This document shows positions 14,122 to 14,278 of a stretch of 14,278 nt of DNA, piece by piece. The notes below the pieces were generated by a model. It saw nothing but the letters and a program-made list of their open reading frames with translations, had not been told where the DNA came from and made no database searches. Each line of letters opens with the position of its first letter. Position 1 is the first letter of the stretch. The DNA is from an uncultured Odoribacter sp. (GTDB lineage Bacteria > Bacteroidota > Bacteroidia > Bacteroidales > Marinifilaceae). Both the position numbers and the translations under genes were made by a program. Location: contig UQTM01000085.1 in assembly GCA_900544025.1 (NCBI GenBank), forward strand, positions 1 through 14,278, read 5' to 3'.

Positions 14122-14148
14122 ACGAAAAGCAGATCGCTTTTCGTTTTT
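14122..14148 (+). terminator. Second, tandem terminator-like hairpin
   Basis: A perfect 9-bp stem ACGAAAAGC/GCTTTTCGT (14122-14130 with 14136-14144), a 5-nt loop and a run of five T's. It lies 43 nt past the first terminator on the same strand with no supported gene between. Confidence 0.7.
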
Positions 14149-14278
14149 AGTTTATTGAAAACAAGTAAAGATAATTGGTTGTATGAGATTTACAGATGTG
14201 TGTGATTTTCTATTTCTCTTGATCTTATCAATAGACGATAATTAGAGCAATGTTATTTATATGTCGAACAATTAATAA
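14149..14278. other. AT-rich intergenic end of the window
   Basis: No convincing gene, RNA gene or consensus promoter is visible on either strand. It probably holds upstream sequence of the next gene, which lies outside the window. Confidence 0.5.

Noticed and set aside
14104..14205. 33-codon plus-strand frame near the right end
   Set aside because: It contains the terminator-like hairpin at 14122-14148 and has no promoter or ribosome-binding signal; probably chance.

Overview
The window reads as a core chromosomal segment of a Bacteroidota bacterium, most likely order Bacteroidales. This rests on near-consensus Bacteroidetes promoters (TTTG, a 19-20 nt gap, then TAnnTTTG), the general lack of Shine-Dalgarno sequences, a DUF4369/TlpA-type lipoprotein, a TonB-dependent receptor with an N-terminal carboxypeptidase-like domain, and lipid A and heptose genes. 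I cannot fix the genus from sequence alone. No IS element, phage, CRISPR array or integrase was seen.

Left part (1-1670): the 3' end of an unrecognised plus-strand gene meets rsmI (minus) at a strong bidirectional terminator. A consensus promoter then drives two tandem identical tRNA-Glu(TTC) genes followed closely by rpsT and a terminator. The first tRNA encodes CCA; the second has CTA.

Middle (1700-6950): radC, then a plus-strand run grpE, dnaJ, oxyR, gmhA and ppa with gaps of 20-39 nt after dnaJ, ending at one terminator. It groups protein folding, peroxide sensing, LPS heptose synthesis and pyrophosphate removal. grpE and dnaJ are separated by 161 nt holding an imperfect hairpin. DnaJ lacks one of its eight zinc cysteines.

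Minus-strand block (7000-10660): a DUF4369/thioredoxin-fold lipoprotein that has lost its CxxC, followed 12 nt later by lpxH (lipid A synthesis) and then by comM.

Right part (10770-14080): a plus-strand, cysteine-rich gene set that looks like a metal-handling (probably copper) cassette: a 137-residue membrane-anchored protein with 11 cysteines, a TonB-dependent receptor with a CxxxCC motif in its plug, and a secreted HMA-domain protein with MHCxSC. A nested inverted repeat lies between the first two genes, and tandem terminators close the set. This is the most interesting part of the window. Its parts belong to recognisable families, but their joint function is inference.
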